A stretch of DNA of 64,000 nucleotides from Deltaproteobacteria bacterium (GTDB lineage Bacteria; Desulfobacterota; Binatia; Binatales; Binataceae): contig JAJZAI010000001.1 in NCBI GenBank assembly GCA_021799495.1, forward strand, positions 1 through 64,000. Direction: 5' to 3'. The first letter of the stretch is position 1. The number at the start of each line of letters is the position of its first letter. This document shows, piece after piece, positions 34,738 through 43,922 of the stretch. The position numbers and the translations under genes were made by a program. The notes beneath the pieces were generated by a model. That model made no database searches and was not told the origin of the DNA. It saw only the letters and a program-made list of their open reading frames with translations.

Positions 34738-36222
34738 ATGCGCGTTCTGTTGGTCCATCCCAGCCCCCTGATGTACAGCGAAATCTATCTGCGGCTGGAA
34801 CCGCTTGGGATGGAGCGGGTGGCGGCGGCGCTGCGCGCCGGCGGGCATCAGGTTCGGATGCTCGATCTCCAGATTTTTTCCCATCGCGATCTATTCGCGG
34901 AAATCGCGGATTTTACGCCCGAAGCGGTGGGCTTTTCGCTCAACTATCTGGCCAACGCGCCCGAAGTTATCGACCTGGCGAAGATGATCAAGGGATGGCG
35001 GCCGGAAACGTTCGTCTTCGCCGGCGGCCATAGCGCGTCTTTCATCGCCGGCGAATTGCTGGAACACGCCGCGGGCGCAATCGATTGCGTGGCCCGCGGC
35101 GAGGGCGAAACAAGCGCGCCGGAAATGCTCTCCGCGGCCCAGGACGGCGGGCTTGCGCGAGTCCCGGGCGTCGTCGCGCTCGACGGCGCCGGTCCGCCGC
35201 CGCGCCTGCTCAAGGATATCGACGGCTTCACGCCGGCGCGCGATCTCACGCGCCAGCGCCATAAATACTTCATCAGCGTTTTCGATCCGTGCGCATCGAT
35301 CGAATTCACGCGCGGCTGTCCCTGGGATTGTTCGTTTTGCAGCGCGTGGACGTTTTACGGGCACAGTTACCGTCAGGCGCCGCCGGAAGCCGCCGCGCGC
35401 GAGCTTGAATCGATCCGGGAACCGAACGTCTTTATCGTGGACGACGTCGCCTTCATCCACGCGGATCACGGGATGGCGATCGGGCGCGAAATCGAACGGC
35501 GCGGAATCAAAAAGCGCTATTACCTCGAAACGCGCGCCGACGTTCTGTGCCGCAATCGCGAAGTCTTCGAGTACTGGCGCCGGCTCGGGCTTGAACTGAT
35601 GTTCATCGGGCTTGAGGCGATCGACGAAGCGGGCCTCAAGCTCCATCGCAAGCGCTCCTCGCCGGGCGTGAATTTCAAGGCGCTCGAAATCGCGCGCGCG
35701 ATGGGCCTGACGGTGGCGGTCAATCTGATCGCCGATCCGGATTGGGACGAGCGGCGATTTGAAGTCGTGCGCGACTGGGCGATGAGTATCGGCGAGGTCG
35801 TCCATTTGACGGTGGCGACGCCCTATCCGGGCACGGAAACCTGGTTCACCGAATCGCGGCGCCTGACCACGCTGGACTATCGCCTGTTCGACATTCAGCA
35901 CGCGGTGCTGCCGACGAAACTGCCGCTGCGGAAATTTTACGAAGAGCTGGTCAAGACCCAGGCCGTGCTGAACCGCAAGCATCTGGGGCTGCGCGGCCTG
36001 TTCCAGGTGAGTTCGGAAGCCGCGCGGCTGGCGGCGCATGGACGGACGAATTTCCTCAAAATGCTCTGGAAGTTCAACCGCGTGTACAGCCGCGAGCGCC
36101 AATACAACGATCATATGCGCCCGGTTGAGTACGCGATGCGGCCGCCGCGAAGCCATGCTTCGCAACGGCCGCCGGCGGCCCAGCTATACGTGCATAATCC
36201 GCGCGCGGCGGTCCAGGGGTAG
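34738..36222 (+). CDS. hpnR: B12-binding radical SAM protein, hopanoid C-3 methylase
   Basis: A 494-aa protein. The N-terminal B12-binding Rossmann domain (MRVLLVHPSPLMYSEIYLRLEPLGMERVAAALRAGGH) precedes a radical SAM core with the cluster motif CPWDCSFCSAWTFYGHSYR near residue 196. The C-terminal domain matches the HpnR pattern. HpnR methylates hopanoids at C-3, producing 3-methylhopanoids. GGAGGAGG lies 5 nt before the ATG. No other hopanoid gene is in the window, so it stands apart from the hpn cluster. Confidence 0.82.
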   Translation: MRVLLVHPSPLMYSEIYLRLEPLGMERVAAALRAGGHQVRMLDLQIFSHRDLFAEIADFTPEAVGFSLNYLANAPEVIDLAKMIKGWRPETFVFAGGHSASFIAGELLEHAAGAIDCVARGEGETSAPEMLSAAQDGGLARVPGVVALDGAGPPPRLLKDIDGFTPARDLTRQRHKYFISVFDPCASIEFTRGCPWDCSFCSAWTFYGHSYRQAPPEAAARELESIREPNVFIVDDVAFIHADHGMAIGREIERRGIKKRYYLETRADVLCRNREVFEYWRRLGLELMFIGLEAIDEAGLKLHRKRSSPGVNFKALEIARAMGLTVAVNLIADPDWDERRFEVVRDWAMSIGEVVHLTVATPYPGTETWFTESRRLTTLDYRLFDIQHAVLPTKLPLRKFYEELVKTQAVLNRKHLGLRGLFQVSSEAARLAAHGRTNFLKMLWKFNRVYSRERQYNDHMRPVEYAMRPPRSHASQRPPAAQLYVHNPRAAVQG

Positions 36223-36396
36223 GCGATCGCGCGGGCGCGTGCGGCCGATCCGCCGGCGCCGGCTGAAACCCGCGAATCCGCGCAAACGATTGCCGTGGCG
36301 CCGCGCGTCTGGTTGACTTACCTTTTATCCGCAAGACGCCGGCGTCCGGACCTCCCGGCGCGCCGGCGCCGCCGAAACCTGAAGGAGGATTAAATC

Positions 36397-36753
36397 ATGG
36401 ACGGAGAGGCGCCCAAGCCGCAAAGCCGGCCCATCGCGGCTCTGACCTATTTGCTGGGCTTCGTTACCGGGGTGATCTTCCTGTATCTGGAGCCTTACGA
36501 CAAAGACGAATTCGTGCGCTTTCACGCGCGTCAGTCGATCGTCTATTCCGTCTTTATTTTCGTGGTGAATATCGTCTTCAGTGTGTTCGTGGCGGTGCTG
36601 CCGGGACCGCTCGGCGGAATTATCCGGTTCATCCAGAGCCTGATAAACCTTGGGTTCGCGATTTTGTGGGTCTATCTGATGTATCAGGCCTACAAGGGCG
36701 AGAAGTATCGCATCCCCGAGCTGGCCGATTGGGCCGAGAGCATGGGTTTCTAG
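36397..36753 (+). CDS. DUF4870-type small membrane protein
   Basis: A 118-aa protein with about three helices. The conserved pattern is AALTYLLGFVTGVIFLYLEPYDKDEFVRFHARQSIVYS, then a helix pair and YQAYKGEKYRIPELADWAE. This is the DUF4870/Tic20-like family of unknown function. It has a strong SD (GAAGGAGG, 8 nt spacing). It overlaps the convergent 161-aa gene by 4 bases. Confidence 0.85.
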   Translation: MDGEAPKPQSRPIAALTYLLGFVTGVIFLYLEPYDKDEFVRFHARQSIVYSVFIFVVNIVFSVFVAVLPGPLGGIIRFIQSLINLGFAILWVYLMYQAYKGEKYRIPELADWAESMGF

Positions 36754-37235
36754 CCGATTTCAAGATTTTCGATCCGCACGCCCGCGGGTTCGAAGCGGAT
36801 TGTCGCCTGCACGCCCCCGGCGCGAATCGTGAGCGCGTAAGCGCCCGGGCCGCGCGCGACGGCAGCGACCGCTTCGAGCGTGCGGCCGGCGAACGGCGCG
36901 AGCGCGGCGTTGAGCGCGCCGATCGACGCCGCAATCTCGCGACCGCGCGGCGTCTTCTGAAACAGCGACCACAGCGCGAGTTCCGCGCCCGGCCCATGCG
37001 CGGCGCGGGCGCGTCCACTGGTCAAAGTCAGTTCGAGGATTGCGCCGAGCCGCTCCGCGAGCTCTGCCGGAACCTCGCGATCGGCCACCGCCGCGCGCAG
37101 CGCCGCATAGGGAGCGCGCGCCGCCGGGTCGGCGACCGCGCCGAGAAAAGCGTCAAGCTGCGGCAGCAGCGCGTCGCGCTGCGTCCCATCCAGCGCGAGC
37201 GCCGCGGCGGCCGTGAAATTCACATCAGCGGACAT
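36750..37235 (-). CDS. Conserved-looking hypothetical protein downstream of cysH (161 aa)
   Basis: An ORF starting at ATG 37235 that the track buries in a longer frame (36750-37955). It is Ala-rich and mostly helical, with a short beta-like C-terminus (GAYALTIRAGGVQATIRFEPAGVRIENLEIG). No domain recognised. It begins 5 nt after the cysH stop, so it is likely co-transcribed with sulfate-reduction genes. Confidence 0.65.
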   Translation of the reverse strand: MSADVNFTAAAALALDGTQRDALLPQLDAFLGAVADPAARAPYAALRAAVADREVPAELAERLGAILELTLTSGRARAAHGPGAELALWSLFQKTPRGREIAASIGALNAALAPFAGRTLEAVAAVARGPGAYALTIRAGGVQATIRFEPAGVRIENLEIG

Positions 37236-37240
37236 CGCGG

Positions 37241-38050
37241 TCAGTCGGCGCGATGGGCGTCGTTGTGGCGAGGGCCAAGCAGCGCGGCGAGTTCGTGCTC
37301 GAAGCCGCCGGTTTCGATCGAGCAGTGCATTCCGCACTCTTTGGGCGCGCCCGTCTCCCACCACCATCGGCCCGAGCGCGGATCGGCGCCGGGCGCCACC
37401 GGCCGCGTGCATGGCGCGCACCCGATCGACGGAAAGCCCTTGTCGTAAAGCTCGTTGTACGGAATATCGTTGGCGCGGATATAGTCCCAGACCTCGCCCT
37501 CGGTCCAATCGGCGAGCGGCGCGATTTTCACGACGCCGCCGTGGTCGTGATCGATCTCGATTTTGCGAATGTTCGAGCGGGTCGCCCACTGCTCGCGGCG
37601 CAGTCCCGCCACCCATCCGTCGAAATGCATCAGCGCGCGGCGCAGCGGCAGCACCTTGCGCACCTGGCAGCAGAGCAGGCGCAGGTTGACGTCGCGATAA
37701 AACAGGTTCGCGCCGTGCTTCGAGACCATCTGTTCGACCATCCGCGTCTCCGGCATGAAGACTTCGGTGCGGATGCCGTATTTTTCGCGGAAGCGTTCGA
37801 TCAGCCGCTGCGTCTCTTCCGGCTGGCGGCCGGTGTCGATGGTGAAAACGCGCACGCCCGGATCGATCCGCCACGCCATCTCGATCAGCGCGCATCCTTC
37901 GGCCTGAAAGCTGGAACAGATACCGAGCCGGCGGCCGAATTTTTCGATCGCCCATGCCAGCACTTCCTGCGGCTCCTTGTCGTCGAGTTCGACCGCGGCC
38001 TCGCCGGCCTCCAGTTCATCCATCAGCAGGCGTTCGCTGTGCGCTTCCAT
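37241..38050 (-). CDS. cysH: Adenylyl-sulfate (APS/PAPS) reductase
   Basis: A 269-aa protein: FQAEGCALIEMAW, the P-loop-like TIDTGRQPEET, the cluster cysteines CCQVRK and CAPCTRP, GRWWWE, and the catalytic Cys in KECGMHC. The CC/CxxC pair indicates a 4Fe-4S cluster, so APS rather than PAPS is the likely substrate. It makes sulfite, which the adjacent sulfite reductase converts to sulfide. The sulfite reductase is upstream on the same strand with a 40-nt gap. The start may instead be the Met at residue 10. Confidence 0.93.
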   Translation of the reverse strand: MEAHSERLLMDELEAGEAAVELDDKEPQEVLAWAIEKFGRRLGICSSFQAEGCALIEMAWRIDPGVRVFTIDTGRQPEETQRLIERFREKYGIRTEVFMPETRMVEQMVSKHGANLFYRDVNLRLLCCQVRKVLPLRRALMHFDGWVAGLRREQWATRSNIRKIEIDHDHGGVVKIAPLADWTEGEVWDYIRANDIPYNELYDKGFPSIGCAPCTRPVAPGADPRSGRWWWETGAPKECGMHCSIETGGFEHELAALLGPRHNDAHRAD

Positions 38051-38090
38051 GTTTCGGTTACCTCTCGATGCGCTGGCGTCAACTGAATGG

Positions 38091-39722
38091 TCAGGCTCCC
38101 GCCGCGGCGGCGGCCGGAGTTTCGGCGGCGGCCGCGAGCAGTTCCGCGTCGGGAGTGCGTACGCAGAATTTGGCGAAGGTTTCGTCCGGCGCGCGGCGTT
38201 CGAGCCATGCCGCGACCAGCCGTGCGACGGTGTCTTCGATTTGCGCGGAGGGCACCCGGCGGAGCAGCGGCTTGCCGATCGCCGCGTCGCGGCCGAGGCC
38301 GCCGCGCAGGATTACGTCGAAGGCCTCGAGCGGCTCGCCGTTGGGACCGCGCCCGGTCGTGCCCTGCAAGCCGATATCGCCGGTCCAATGCTGCGCGCAG
38401 GCGTGCGGGCATCCGTCGAGATTGACCTTCAGCCCGCCCACCGCGTCGCCGAATTGCGCCGCCAGCCGATCGATTACCGTGGACAATTTTTCCTTGGTCG
38501 GCGTGACGGCGTAGTTGCAGTGCGGATCGCCGATACATCCGATCGACGACGCGTGGAGTCCGTTGACGCCCAGCGGAAAGCCGAGTTCGCCGACGCGCGC
38601 GACAACCTCGTCGAGGCGCTCCCGCGGGATTCCGCTGACAATGAAATTCTGGCGGCGCGTGAGCCGGATATCGCCCCCGATTTCGGCCGCGACCGCCGCG
38701 ATCGCGCGCATTGCCGCGCCGCTCATGAGCCCCAGCCGCACCGGAAAGCCGACATAGAAGAGTCCCGCCTGCTTCTGCTCGTGCACGCCCATGTGATCGC
38801 TCTCCGCGTCGGGCTGCGGCGGTTCTTCGAGGCGTTCCAGCGTACGGCCAAGCCGCGCTTCGACGAGCTCACGAAAGGCGTCAACGCCGTAGTCGTCGAT
38901 CATGAACTTGAGCCGCGCCTTGACGCGGGAGATGCGGTATTCGGTGGTCGAACGCCACACGTCCAGAATCGCGCGCAGGGTCGCGAGCGTATCTTCGCGC
39001 GGGATGAAAACGCCGAGATGGCGCGAGAGGCGCGGCGTCGAGGATTGGCCGCCGCCAACCCGCACCGCGAAGCCCTCGCGGCCGTCGCGAATCGCGCCGA
39101 CCATCGCGATGCAATTGATCTCCGGAGCGTTGCACTGGTGGCGGCACGCGGCGATCGAGATTTTGTGCTTGCGCGGCAAATCGGAATATTCGCGATTGCC
39201 GTAGAAAAAATTCGCCGCGTCGCCGATCAGGCCGGTGGCGTCGAACAACTCGTCATGATCGATTCCGGCCACCGGGCATCCAGTGATATTGCGCACGCAA
39301 TCGCCGCATCCGCCCATCGTCGAAAGCCCGACCGCCCGGAACCGCTCGAAAATCCCGGGCGCCTTGTCGAGCGTGAGGTAATGAAGCTGGATATTCTGGC
39401 GCGTCGTGAGCTCGCCCTGGCCGCGCCCGTGTTCCTCGCAAACCCGCCCGATCGCATCGAGCCCGGCCGGCGTCAGGATGCCGCTCGGAATCTTCACCCG
39501 CATCATGAAGGTCCCGATTTTCGGCTTGTCGTGGTACATCCCGAACCACTGCAAGCGCACGATGTCCTCTTCGGGCAGTTTTTCGTACGGCGTATCGGTC
39601 AGCCGCGACCATTGGTTGGCCAACTCGGTGGGAAACAGCTCGCGCTTGAGGCGCTCGACCGAATTGCGCTTGAGAACGGTTTCCCAGGATGGCGCTTCAC
39701 GCTTCGGCACAGGCTTAAGCAA
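38091..39722 (-). CDS. Assimilatory nitrite/sulfite reductase (siroheme, ferredoxin type)
   Basis: A 543-aa protein with the two-fold NirA/SiR layout: TTRQNIQLHYL, then RVGGGQSSTPRL, a second TRRQNFIVSG, and the siroheme-4Fe-4S cysteines CIGDPHC and GCPHAC. It reduces sulfite to sulfide, or nitrite to ammonia. The cysH neighbour favours sulfite. The start is TTG at 39722 with CAGGAG unusually close, or GTG four codons on. The promoter region carries paired TTAGTCA repeats shared with a divergent Rrf2 gene. Confidence 0.9.
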   Translation of the reverse strand: MLKPVPKREAPSWETVLKRNSVERLKRELFPTELANQWSRLTDTPYEKLPEEDIVRLQWFGMYHDKPKIGTFMMRVKIPSGILTPAGLDAIGRVCEEHGRGQGELTTRQNIQLHYLTLDKAPGIFERFRAVGLSTMGGCGDCVRNITGCPVAGIDHDELFDATGLIGDAANFFYGNREYSDLPRKHKISIAACRHQCNAPEINCIAMVGAIRDGREGFAVRVGGGQSSTPRLSRHLGVFIPREDTLATLRAILDVWRSTTEYRISRVKARLKFMIDDYGVDAFRELVEARLGRTLERLEEPPQPDAESDHMGVHEQKQAGLFYVGFPVRLGLMSGAAMRAIAAVAAEIGGDIRLTRRQNFIVSGIPRERLDEVVARVGELGFPLGVNGLHASSIGCIGDPHCNYAVTPTKEKLSTVIDRLAAQFGDAVGGLKVNLDGCPHACAQHWTGDIGLQGTTGRGPNGEPLEAFDVILRGGLGRDAAIGKPLLRRVPSAQIEDTVARLVAAWLERRAPDETFAKFCVRTPDAELLAAAAETPAAAAAGA

Positions 39723-39769
39723 ATCTCCTGAATAACGTCGCAGATCGAAAGATAACTAACACGACCATT

Positions 39770-39806
39770 TTAGTCAACTAAATAAATGAGTAAATTAGTC
39801 AGCTAT
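39770..39806. promoter_or_regulatory. Two TTAGTCArCTAw boxes between sulfite reductase and rrf2
   Basis: TTAGTCAACTAA (39770-39781) is a palindrome with a 2-nt centre. TTAGTCAGCTAT (39795-39806) is a near copy starting 25 bp later. They sit in an AT-rich stretch between divergent genes, as expected for an Rrf2 operator controlling both. Confidence 0.5.
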
Positions 39807-39850
39807 TCTCTTATATCCGGATTACTGCTATCCTTGGTGCGGGGAAGACC

Positions 39851-40288
39851 ATGAAATTCGGTGTCGGAGTCGACTACTGTCTGAAAGCTCTGATCATGCT
39901 GGCCGAGCGCTATCCAGGCGCGGCGCCGCAGCGGGTCGAGGAGATCGCCGCGGCGCAGGCGATTCCGGAGAATTATCTGCGGCGGCTGTTGATCGAGCTG
40001 AAACGCGGCGGATTGGTCGCCAGCCAGAAGGGGCCGAGCGGCGGCTACCTGCTGGCGCGCCATCCGGCGAAAATCACGATGCTTGATGTCGTGCAGATTA
40101 TCGAAGGCGACTACGCCCCGGTCGAATGCCTTGAGGAGACCGGCAATTCGCCCTGCAGCCGGGGCGAAACCTGCGCGATGCGCGGGGTGTGGTGCGAGGT
40201 GCGCGACAGCGTCACCGCGATTCTGCAGCGCACGACGCTGCAGGCGCTGGCCGAGCGCCGGCGCAGCGCGCTGCATTTTCAAATTTAA
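39851..40288 (+). CDS. Rrf2-family transcriptional regulator
   Basis: A 145-aa protein with a winged helix-turn-helix (VEEIAAAQAIPENYLRRLLIELKRGGLVASQKGPSGGYLLAR), the Rrf2 dimer helix and three Cys (CLEETGNSPCSRGETC) in the position that binds an iron-sulfur cluster in IscR/NsrR relatives. It is divergent from sulfite reductase. It probably senses sulfur or iron-sulfur status and represses the reductase operon; that role is inferred from position. GGGGAAG precedes the ATG. Confidence 0.88.
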   Translation: MKFGVGVDYCLKALIMLAERYPGAAPQRVEEIAAAQAIPENYLRRLLIELKRGGLVASQKGPSGGYLLARHPAKITMLDVVQIIEGDYAPVECLEETGNSPCSRGETCAMRGVWCEVRDSVTAILQRTTLQALAERRRSALHFQI

Positions 40289-40509
40289 TCCGGGTTGCGC
40301 CCGGCGCGCGCGGACGCAGATGCGCCGCCAATCAGGCGCGGCTTAACTGAAACAGCCGACGCCCGTTAACGTCTAAGAACTATGGATGGGATGGCGGCGC
40401 GCGCGCGGGCTTCTGGATGTCGCGCGCGCGGCGATCGCTTGCCGCCACGCCATTCAAATAGGAAGATCGAGAAGGTTGGCCGCCATCGCGCGGCCGAGGC
40501 CATCAATCC

Positions 40510-41730
40510 ATGACGTTATCGAAACACCGCTCGCGCTGGTTCAGACTGCCGCTGCTTGGCGCGATCGCGGGATTTATTTTAATCGCCGGCGCGGCCGTAT
40601 CGGCGCATGCCCAACAGGGCCAGGTCTTTCCGCCGCCAGGCGCCTCGATTCCGCGAAGCCAGAACCAGGGCGGCGCCTCGGTGCTCGAACTGCCGGCGAT
40701 GCCGGGCGGACAGGGCGGCGGCGGCGCGACCGCGACCCTGCCGCGCATCGCTCCGCAACCCGGAGCCGACACGGCCACGCTGCCGCGACTGGCGCCCCAG
40801 CCGGGCGGCGCGGCGCTCAGCCTGCCGGCGCGCGATTTGCGCTCCCAGCAAGGCTACAAGCAGGTGACGGTCACGGTCACGGATCAGAATGGCCGCTACG
40901 TCACCGACCTGCGCGAAAATGATTTCAAGCTGCTGGTCGACGGCCAGCCGCGGCAGATCGCGTTCTTCCGCCAGGACCTGAACACTCCCGTCTCGGTCGG
41001 GATCATCGTCGACACTTCCGGCAGCATGCAGCCCAAGCTGGCGCAGGCGCGCGCCGCGATTACGGAATTCGTGCGCAATCTGAATCCGCAGGACGACGTC
41101 TTCATGTTCGCGTTTTCGAGCCGGCCGTTCCTGCTGCAGCCCTTCACCACCAATCACTACCTGATTCTCAGCCGGCTGGAACTGCTCCACGCTTACGGCC
41201 AGACCGCGCTTTTCGACACGATCCTGGACGGCCTGCTGATGGTTCAGCACGGGCGCTACGACAAAAAGGCGCTGCTGGTGATTACCGACGGCATGGACAA
41301 CACCAGCGAGGCGACGCTGGGCCAGGTGGTCGCGCAGGCGCGCCGGATGGGCGTGCTGATTTATTCGATCGGCATCGGCGATCCCAATGTGGGCGGCGGT
41401 TCGGGCGGACCGCTCTCGTCGTTGTTCGGAGGAGGGGATGTCGACGAAGTGGATGCGAGCACGCTCGATCTGCTTTCGAGCGAAACCGGCGCCAAGACCT
41501 ACATCATCCGCGAGGTCGGCGACGGCGCCGCGCTGCGCAACGCGTGCGCCTCGATCAGCCGCGAATTGCGTGAACAGTACACAATCGGCTTCGTCGCGCC
41601 CGATGCGTCCCGCGGCGGCTATCGCACCATCCACGTCGACCTGCCGTCACGCCCCGGAGATCGCGTCCGCGTGCGCAAGGGCGTCGAAGTCGGATCCGGC
41701 GCGGAATCAGCCTCGTCCACGTATCCGTGA
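40510..41730 (+). CDS. Exported VWA-domain protein (VWFA-related type)
   Basis: A 406-aa protein. A signal peptide (core LGAIAGFILIAGAAVSAHAQQ) is followed by a Pro/Gly-rich region with a repeated unit (TATLPRIAPQPGAD / TATLPRLAPQPGGA). A beta-rich segment (VTVTDQNGRYVTDLRENDFKLLVDGQPR) precedes a VWA domain from about residue 150 with DTSGSM, Thr in YGQTALFDT and Asp in ITDGMDN. It resembles VWFA-related proteins common in Acidobacteria. The ligand is unknown. Confidence 0.82.
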   Translation: MTLSKHRSRWFRLPLLGAIAGFILIAGAAVSAHAQQGQVFPPPGASIPRSQNQGGASVLELPAMPGGQGGGGATATLPRIAPQPGADTATLPRLAPQPGGAALSLPARDLRSQQGYKQVTVTVTDQNGRYVTDLRENDFKLLVDGQPRQIAFFRQDLNTPVSVGIIVDTSGSMQPKLAQARAAITEFVRNLNPQDDVFMFAFSSRPFLLQPFTTNHYLILSRLELLHAYGQTALFDTILDGLLMVQHGRYDKKALLVITDGMDNTSEATLGQVVAQARRMGVLIYSIGIGDPNVGGGSGGPLSSLFGGGDVDEVDASTLDLLSSETGAKTYIIREVGDGAALRNACASISRELREQYTIGFVAPDASRGGYRTIHVDLPSRPGDRVRVRKGVEVGSGAESASSTYP

Positions 41731-41775
41731 ACGCGCGGCGCCGCGCTTTGAAGCGCCTGTAAAGCCGCGCGCCGA

Positions 41776-42489
41776 TCAGCGCGAATTCGCGTCCTGCGGC
41801 GGTTTTCTGACCGGAAACGGCGCGATAAAGGCGCGGCCCGGATCGGGCAGCAGATTGAGAAATTTAACTTCGGCGAAATCGCCGGCGACCTGAATCGCCG
41901 AGAGCGTCGCGTTATCGACGCGAATCCGATGGAAGTACGCCAAATCCAGCCCCATGAAATGGCACAGCACGGTCCGCACGATATCGCCGTGGGAGATGAA
42001 CAGCACGCGCTTGCCGGGATAAGACGTTAGCGAGCGCATCACCGCGGCCACGCCGCGCGCCTGCACCTGCCGGATCGTTTCGCCGCCGGGAGTGGGATTT
42101 TCCACCGGCGATTTGCGGTAAGTCTTGTAGTGCGGATCCTCGATCAGCTCGTGATAGCTCATCCCCTCCCAGCGGCCGTACAGCACTTCGGCGATGTCCG
42201 GCTCCTCGACGATTTCGAGGCCGCCGAGACCCTCGGCCATGATTTCCGCCGATTGCCGCGCGCGCACCAGCGGGCTGGTGACGATCAATTCCGGACCGAC
42301 CGTGTGGGCGAAGCGGGCCGTCGCCGCGACCTGCGCCCGGCCGTTTTCATTCAGCTCCACCGGATGGCGCCCCATCACGCGCCCTTCGCGGTTCCATCCA
42401 GTCTCGCCATGCCGCATCAGGATGGCGACGCCGCGCGCGCCGTTGGTTTCGAGCAGTTTTTGCGCCACGTAAAAAGGCCCCAGCGCCAT
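41776..42489 (-). CDS. Histidine phosphatase family protein (phosphoglycerate mutase-like)
   Basis: A 237-aa protein with the catalytic LMRHGETGWNREGR (RHG motif, about residues 25-27), the acid-base Glu in LYGRWEGMSYHEL, and the second His in ISHGDIVRTVL. It acts on a phosphate ester; candidates include phosphoglycerate, alpha-ribazole phosphate or a sugar phosphate. It is convergent with the VWA gene and follows the rhodanese-MoeB gene on the minus strand. Confidence 0.87.
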   Translation of the reverse strand: MALGPFYVAQKLLETNGARGVAILMRHGETGWNREGRVMGRHPVELNENGRAQVAATARFAHTVGPELIVTSPLVRARQSAEIMAEGLGGLEIVEEPDIAEVLYGRWEGMSYHELIEDPHYKTYRKSPVENPTPGGETIRQVQARGVAAVMRSLTSYPGKRVLFISHGDIVRTVLCHFMGLDLAYFHRIRVDNATLSAIQVAGDFAEVKFLNLLPDPGRAFIAPFPVRKPPQDANSR

Positions 42490-42598
42490 TGTGATCTTCG
42501 CCCGTTGGAATTTTCAATGAAAAGGCGGCGGCCGCCTTGAATGCGTCCGCCGCCCGTCGCCGCCCGGATTCTCGATCTCTCCGCGCCGCCGCCGATGC

Positions 42599-43810
42599 TC
42601 AGCGTCCCGCCGCCGCGGCCGCGTGTTCAGCGCCATTCGCGGCCGGCGCCAGTCCGCAAAACGCCTCGTAATCGATAAGGCCGGTCTGCGTCGGATGGTC
42701 GCTGCAGACGGGGCAATCCGGGTTGCGCCGGATTTTGAGCACCCGCACGTAATCCGACGAAAGCGTGTCGAAATAGACCATCTTGCCAATCAGCGGCTTG
42801 CCCGCCCCGAGAAGCAGCTTGATCGCTTCAAGCGCTTCGATCGAACCGATCAGTCCCGGCAGCGCGCCCAGCACGCCCGCTTCGGCGCACGAGGGCGCCA
42901 TGTCGGGCGGCGCCGGCTCCGGATAGAGGCATCGGTAGCACGGTCCGCCGGCGGCCGGATAAAAAACCGTGGCGTTGCCCTCGAAGCGGAAAATCGCGCC
43001 GTCCACGAGCGGCTTCCCGGCCAGCACGCAGGCGTCGTTGATCAAATAGCGGGTCGGAAAATTATCGCCGCAATTCACCACGACGTCGTAGCCCGCGATT
43101 ATCCCCATCACGTTTTCCGAGCTCAGACGCACGTCGTGCCGGTTCACCTTGACGCCGGGATTGAGCGCGTTGATCTGCTTCTGCGCGGATTCGGTTTTGG
43201 GAATCCCGACCCGGTCGGTCGTATGGATAATCTGGCGTTGCAGGTTCGAGAGATCGACCACGTCGAAATCCACCAGGCCGATCGTGCCGACGCCCGCCGC
43301 CGCGAGATAGAGCGAAGTCGGCGAACCGAGCGCGCCCGCGCCCAGAATCAGCACTTTGGAATCGAGCAGCTTCGCCTGCCCTTTCTCGCCCACTTCGGGA
43401 ATGACGAAATGGCGCGAATAGCGCGTGATCTCGTCCTGCGTGAACGCGCGATCGGCGACCCACGGCAGGCCGCGATCCTTCCATGCGTTGAAACCGCCGG
43501 TCAGGTTGTAAAGGTTCTCGTAACCGAGTTCCTTGAGAGCGCGCGCCGCCAGCAGCGAGCGCGTGCCCGACGCGCACTGCAGGATGATCGGCGCTTTGTG
43601 GTCGGAAACTTTTTCCTCAATCCGCAGTTCCAGGAAGCCGCGCGGAATCCCGACCGCCTGCGGAATATGCCCCTGGCGCCATTCGTCGCTCTCGCGCACG
43701 TCGATCAGCACCGTGCCCGGCTGGTCGAGCATCCGCCGCGCCTCATCAATATCGATCGCCTTAATCGAGGCCCGCGCCTCGTCGATGATGTTCTTCGAGC
43801 TTTTAGCCAT
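42599..43810 (-). CDS. Rhodanese-ThiF/MoeB fusion sulfur-carrier adenylyltransferase
   Basis: A 403-aa protein. Residues 15-115 are a rhodanese domain with active Cys in LQCASGTRS. Residues 125-385 are an E1-like ThiF/MoeB domain (ILGAGALGSPTSLYLAAAGVGTIGLVDFDVVDLSNLQRQ, zinc CYRC and CPVC). It activates and sulfurates the C-terminus of a small carrier such as MoaD, ThiS or a CysO-type protein. In MoeZ/MOCS3 the rhodanese is C-terminal; here it is N-terminal. thiC lies upstream on the same strand. Confidence 0.9.
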   Translation of the reverse strand: MAKSSKNIIDEARASIKAIDIDEARRMLDQPGTVLIDVRESDEWRQGHIPQAVGIPRGFLELRIEEKVSDHKAPIILQCASGTRSLLAARALKELGYENLYNLTGGFNAWKDRGLPWVADRAFTQDEITRYSRHFVIPEVGEKGQAKLLDSKVLILGAGALGSPTSLYLAAAGVGTIGLVDFDVVDLSNLQRQIIHTTDRVGIPKTESAQKQINALNPGVKVNRHDVRLSSENVMGIIAGYDVVVNCGDNFPTRYLINDACVLAGKPLVDGAIFRFEGNATVFYPAAGGPCYRCLYPEPAPPDMAPSCAEAGVLGALPGLIGSIEALEAIKLLLGAGKPLIGKMVYFDTLSSDYVRVLKIRRNPDCPVCSDHPTQTGLIDYEAFCGLAPAANGAEHAAAAAGR

Positions 43811-43922
43811 TTGCCTGTTCCTTCGAGTTCGCGTTCCGCGGGCGGCGCGAACTCCGGCCGCCTGAAATCGGTCTTATGATGCAACCATTATAATTACGCG
43901 CGCGCCGCCGCGCATCCCGGCT

